A stretch of DNA of 15,338 nt from Pigoraptor vietnamica (lineage: Eukaryota > Opisthokonta > Filasterea): assembly GCA_943704525.1 (NCBI GenBank), contig CALSCQ010002616.1, positions 1 to 15,338 on the forward strand, read 5' to 3'. The notes under the pieces are model-generated. The model made no database searches. It saw only the letters and a program-made list of their open reading frames with translations, and had not been told where the DNA came from. The position numbers and the translations under genes are program-made. Shown here in pieces: positions 13,968 to 15,338 of the stretch (its first letter is position 1; the number at the start of each line of letters is the position of its first letter).

Positions 13968-14561
13968 TTCTCGTACACTGGGACGCCCACACACTGAGAC
14001 AGGGGGCTGCGTGGCGCGAGAGAAGCTAAGAAAGAGAAGGCCGGGTCAGATTGTGCTTTCAAAAAGTTAAGGCAGAAAGATGCTATAAATACTTTGTTCG
14101 GCCTCATGCTGCCTTATATAGCTACATATTTCATTATAGACATATTAGGTAATAATTATTCCAAAATAGTCTTAGAAGGTGCGAACGAGGGTCTTACTAG
14201 CAGCGGCTACCCAGCTGCGCCGCCTGGCAACTGTCCAGTCGGTGTTGTGTGTGTGTGTGTGCTTCGTGCGCGCGTGTGCCCCTCGCTTCAGTGCGAACGC
14301 ATTGCGCCTTCGGTCTTATTTCTCCGTCTGTCCGCGTAGAGTTCATTGCTCAGTGAAAACTCCGCGCGCTGTCGAGAGTGCCTGTTCGTAAGCGCGCTTG
14401 GCGCCGGCGTGTTTCCCGCGGTTTTACACACGTGCTCTGCGTCGCATTTCTACGGAGGCATTTCCTTTGGACCGAAACCCTCCTCCATTTACTCCAAGTG
14501 CTGCCGTAACAAACCGAAGCAAACAGGAGCGAAACGGGCGGCCACTTGGCCCCAGTCGAGA
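13968..14561. promoter_or_regulatory. Divergent UBAC1/ATAT1 spacer and probable promoters
   Basis: This 594-bp region separates the divergent ATGs of UBAC1 and ATAT1. A canonical TATAAATA lies at 14084-14091 (plus). If it drives ATAT1, the leader is over 400 nt. A possible leader intron could use GTGCGA near 14180 and a pyrimidine-rich CGTAG near 14339. An AT-rich island covers about 14055-14180, a TG tract 14245-14261, and TTGGCGCC lies near 14399. The frame upstream of ATAT1 is open from about 14346 but has no ATG. No gene is supported here. Confidence 0.45.
14245..14261. repeat. Short (TG)n tract upstream of ATAT1
   Basis: About eight TG units within the ATAT1 upstream region. Confidence 0.85.
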
Positions 14562-15288
14562 ATGGAGTTTGGGTTCAACGTCAACAAGGTGCTGACCAAG
14601 CACATCACCCGCGTGGACGGTCCCACGATGTCTGCGGCCGTTAAGCAACTCGCGAGCCTTCCGTCGGCGCGTCTTGCTGAGGCGTGGCAGCCGCACGAGC
14701 AGTTGCGGAGCATCATTGACGCGATGGGAATGGCGTCGGCGCGTGCGCAGGGTCTCAAGGGGCCTGTGACGACGGCGGGGAAGCTCGAGTGCTCGAAGCA
14801 CGTGCTGTACATTCTCAAGGACGCCGAAGCGAACGGCGAGAACGGCGCGGTCGTTGGCCTGCTGAAGTTGGGCCGCAAGAGCCTGTTTGTGATTGACCCC
14901 AGCAACGCCCACCGCGAGGTGACGCCGCTGTGCGTGCTCGACTTTTACGTGCACGAGTCGCGGCAGCGGACGGGCTGTGGTCACGCCCTGTTCGAGGCGA
15001 TGCTCGCGGTATGTATGGCCTGATGCTGTTTACTTTGGAAACTGTGCATCGTTTTTTGAGGGCCCAATTCAATTCCACTCTCTACCTTTCCTTGAATTGA
15101 CCCGTATCGAACTATGGTCACTGCTGCCTCTCTCCACCAGGAGGAGAATATGAAGGCCTCACAGTTGGCGTACGACCGCCCCTCGCGCAAGCTGCTTGCT
15201 TTCCTCCGCAAGCACTACAACTTGTTCGAGTTCCGTGCGCAGGCGAACAACTTCGTCGTCTTTGACCAGTTCTTCTACGACACGTCCG
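14562..15288 (+). CDS. ATAT1: Alpha-tubulin N-acetyltransferase (MEC-17 family), exons 1-2, runs off the right edge
   Basis: Exons: 14562-15008 and 15141-15288; the next intron starts GTACGT at 15289 and leaves the window. The 198 residues cover nearly all of the catalytic domain. The enzyme acetylates Lys40 of alpha-tubulin in the microtubule lumen, mainly on axonemal and other stable microtubules. The start MEFGFNVN matches the family's MEFPFDV opening, which fixes the ATG. Key residues are present: Gln63 in ARAQGL (human Gln58) and Asp161 in AYDRPSRKLL (human Asp157, in AIDRPS). The acetyl-CoA loop RQRTGCGHALF (from about 136) matches QRHGHGRELF. HVLYILKD and EVTPLCVLDFYVHES are also family blocks. 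The domain ends in NNFVVFDQFFYD, like NNFVIFEGFF. The C-terminal tail is outside the window. It diverges from UBAC1. Confidence 0.96.
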
Positions 15289-15338
15289 GTACGTTTGCGC
15301 CTGTCTCTCTCTTCCTCTCTCTCCTCCCTCCCCCCCCC
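15289..15338 (+). other. Start of ATAT1 intron 2 with pyrimidine and C-run end
   Basis: After the GTACGT donor the sequence turns into a CT-rich tract and ends in a C homopolymer. It is intronic as far as it can be seen. Confidence 0.7.

Overview
The window is nuclear DNA from a eukaryote. Every gene is broken by short spliceosomal introns (about 67-246 nt), the coding DNA is GC-rich, and (CA)n/(TG)n/(GA)n tracts sit in introns and spacers. I assembled six genes exon by exon. The four complete models each close in a single frame with a length divisible by three. They encode 421, 773, 790 and 395 residues, and the domains follow the order of their animal relatives. An alpha-tubulin acetyltransferase (ATAT1) implies a lineage with cilia or flagella, and animal-like NFRKB and UBAC1 would suit a holozoan or related protist. 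I cannot name the species.

Layout, left to right: (1) 58-638, minus, the 5' part of an APEX2-like AP endonuclease running off the left edge. (2) 639-939, a divergent promoter with two inverted E2F-like sites and a TATA-like box. (3) 940-3318, plus, CDC7 kinase, nine exons. (4) 3400-6902, minus, NFRKB (INO80 subunit), eleven exons, convergent with CDC7 across 81 bp. (5) 6903-8274, a long divergent spacer with no gene I can support; near its right end lie a perfect palindrome and an E2F-like site. (6) 8275-11869, plus, MCM8 helicase, twelve exons. (7) 11938-13967, minus, UBAC1/KPC2, nine exons, convergent with MCM8 across 68 bp. (8) 13968-14561, a divergent spacer with an AT-rich island. (9) 14562-15288, plus, ATAT1, first two exons, running off the right edge.

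Genes alternate strictly between minus and plus, giving divergent promoter spacers and very short shared 3' ends. Four of the six act in genome maintenance: APEX2 in base-excision and strand-break repair, CDC7 in origin firing, NFRKB in INO80 chromatin remodelling, and MCM8 in homologous recombination and replication-coupled repair. E2F-like TTTTGGCGG motifs occur before both CDC7 and MCM8, suggesting shared S-phase control. This is inference. UBAC1 (a ubiquitin-ligase cofactor) and ATAT1 have no obvious link to that theme.

I found no mobile element, CRISPR array, tRNA, rRNA or clearly novel protein system. The unusual signals concern RNA processing: a duplicated in-frame 3' splice site in APEX2, two GC-AG introns with identical donors, a 5' splice-site consensus that favours C at +4, and several stop-free introns with lengths divisible by three. 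All exon joins come from reading frame, splice dinucleotides and remembered family sequences. They have not been checked against transcripts.
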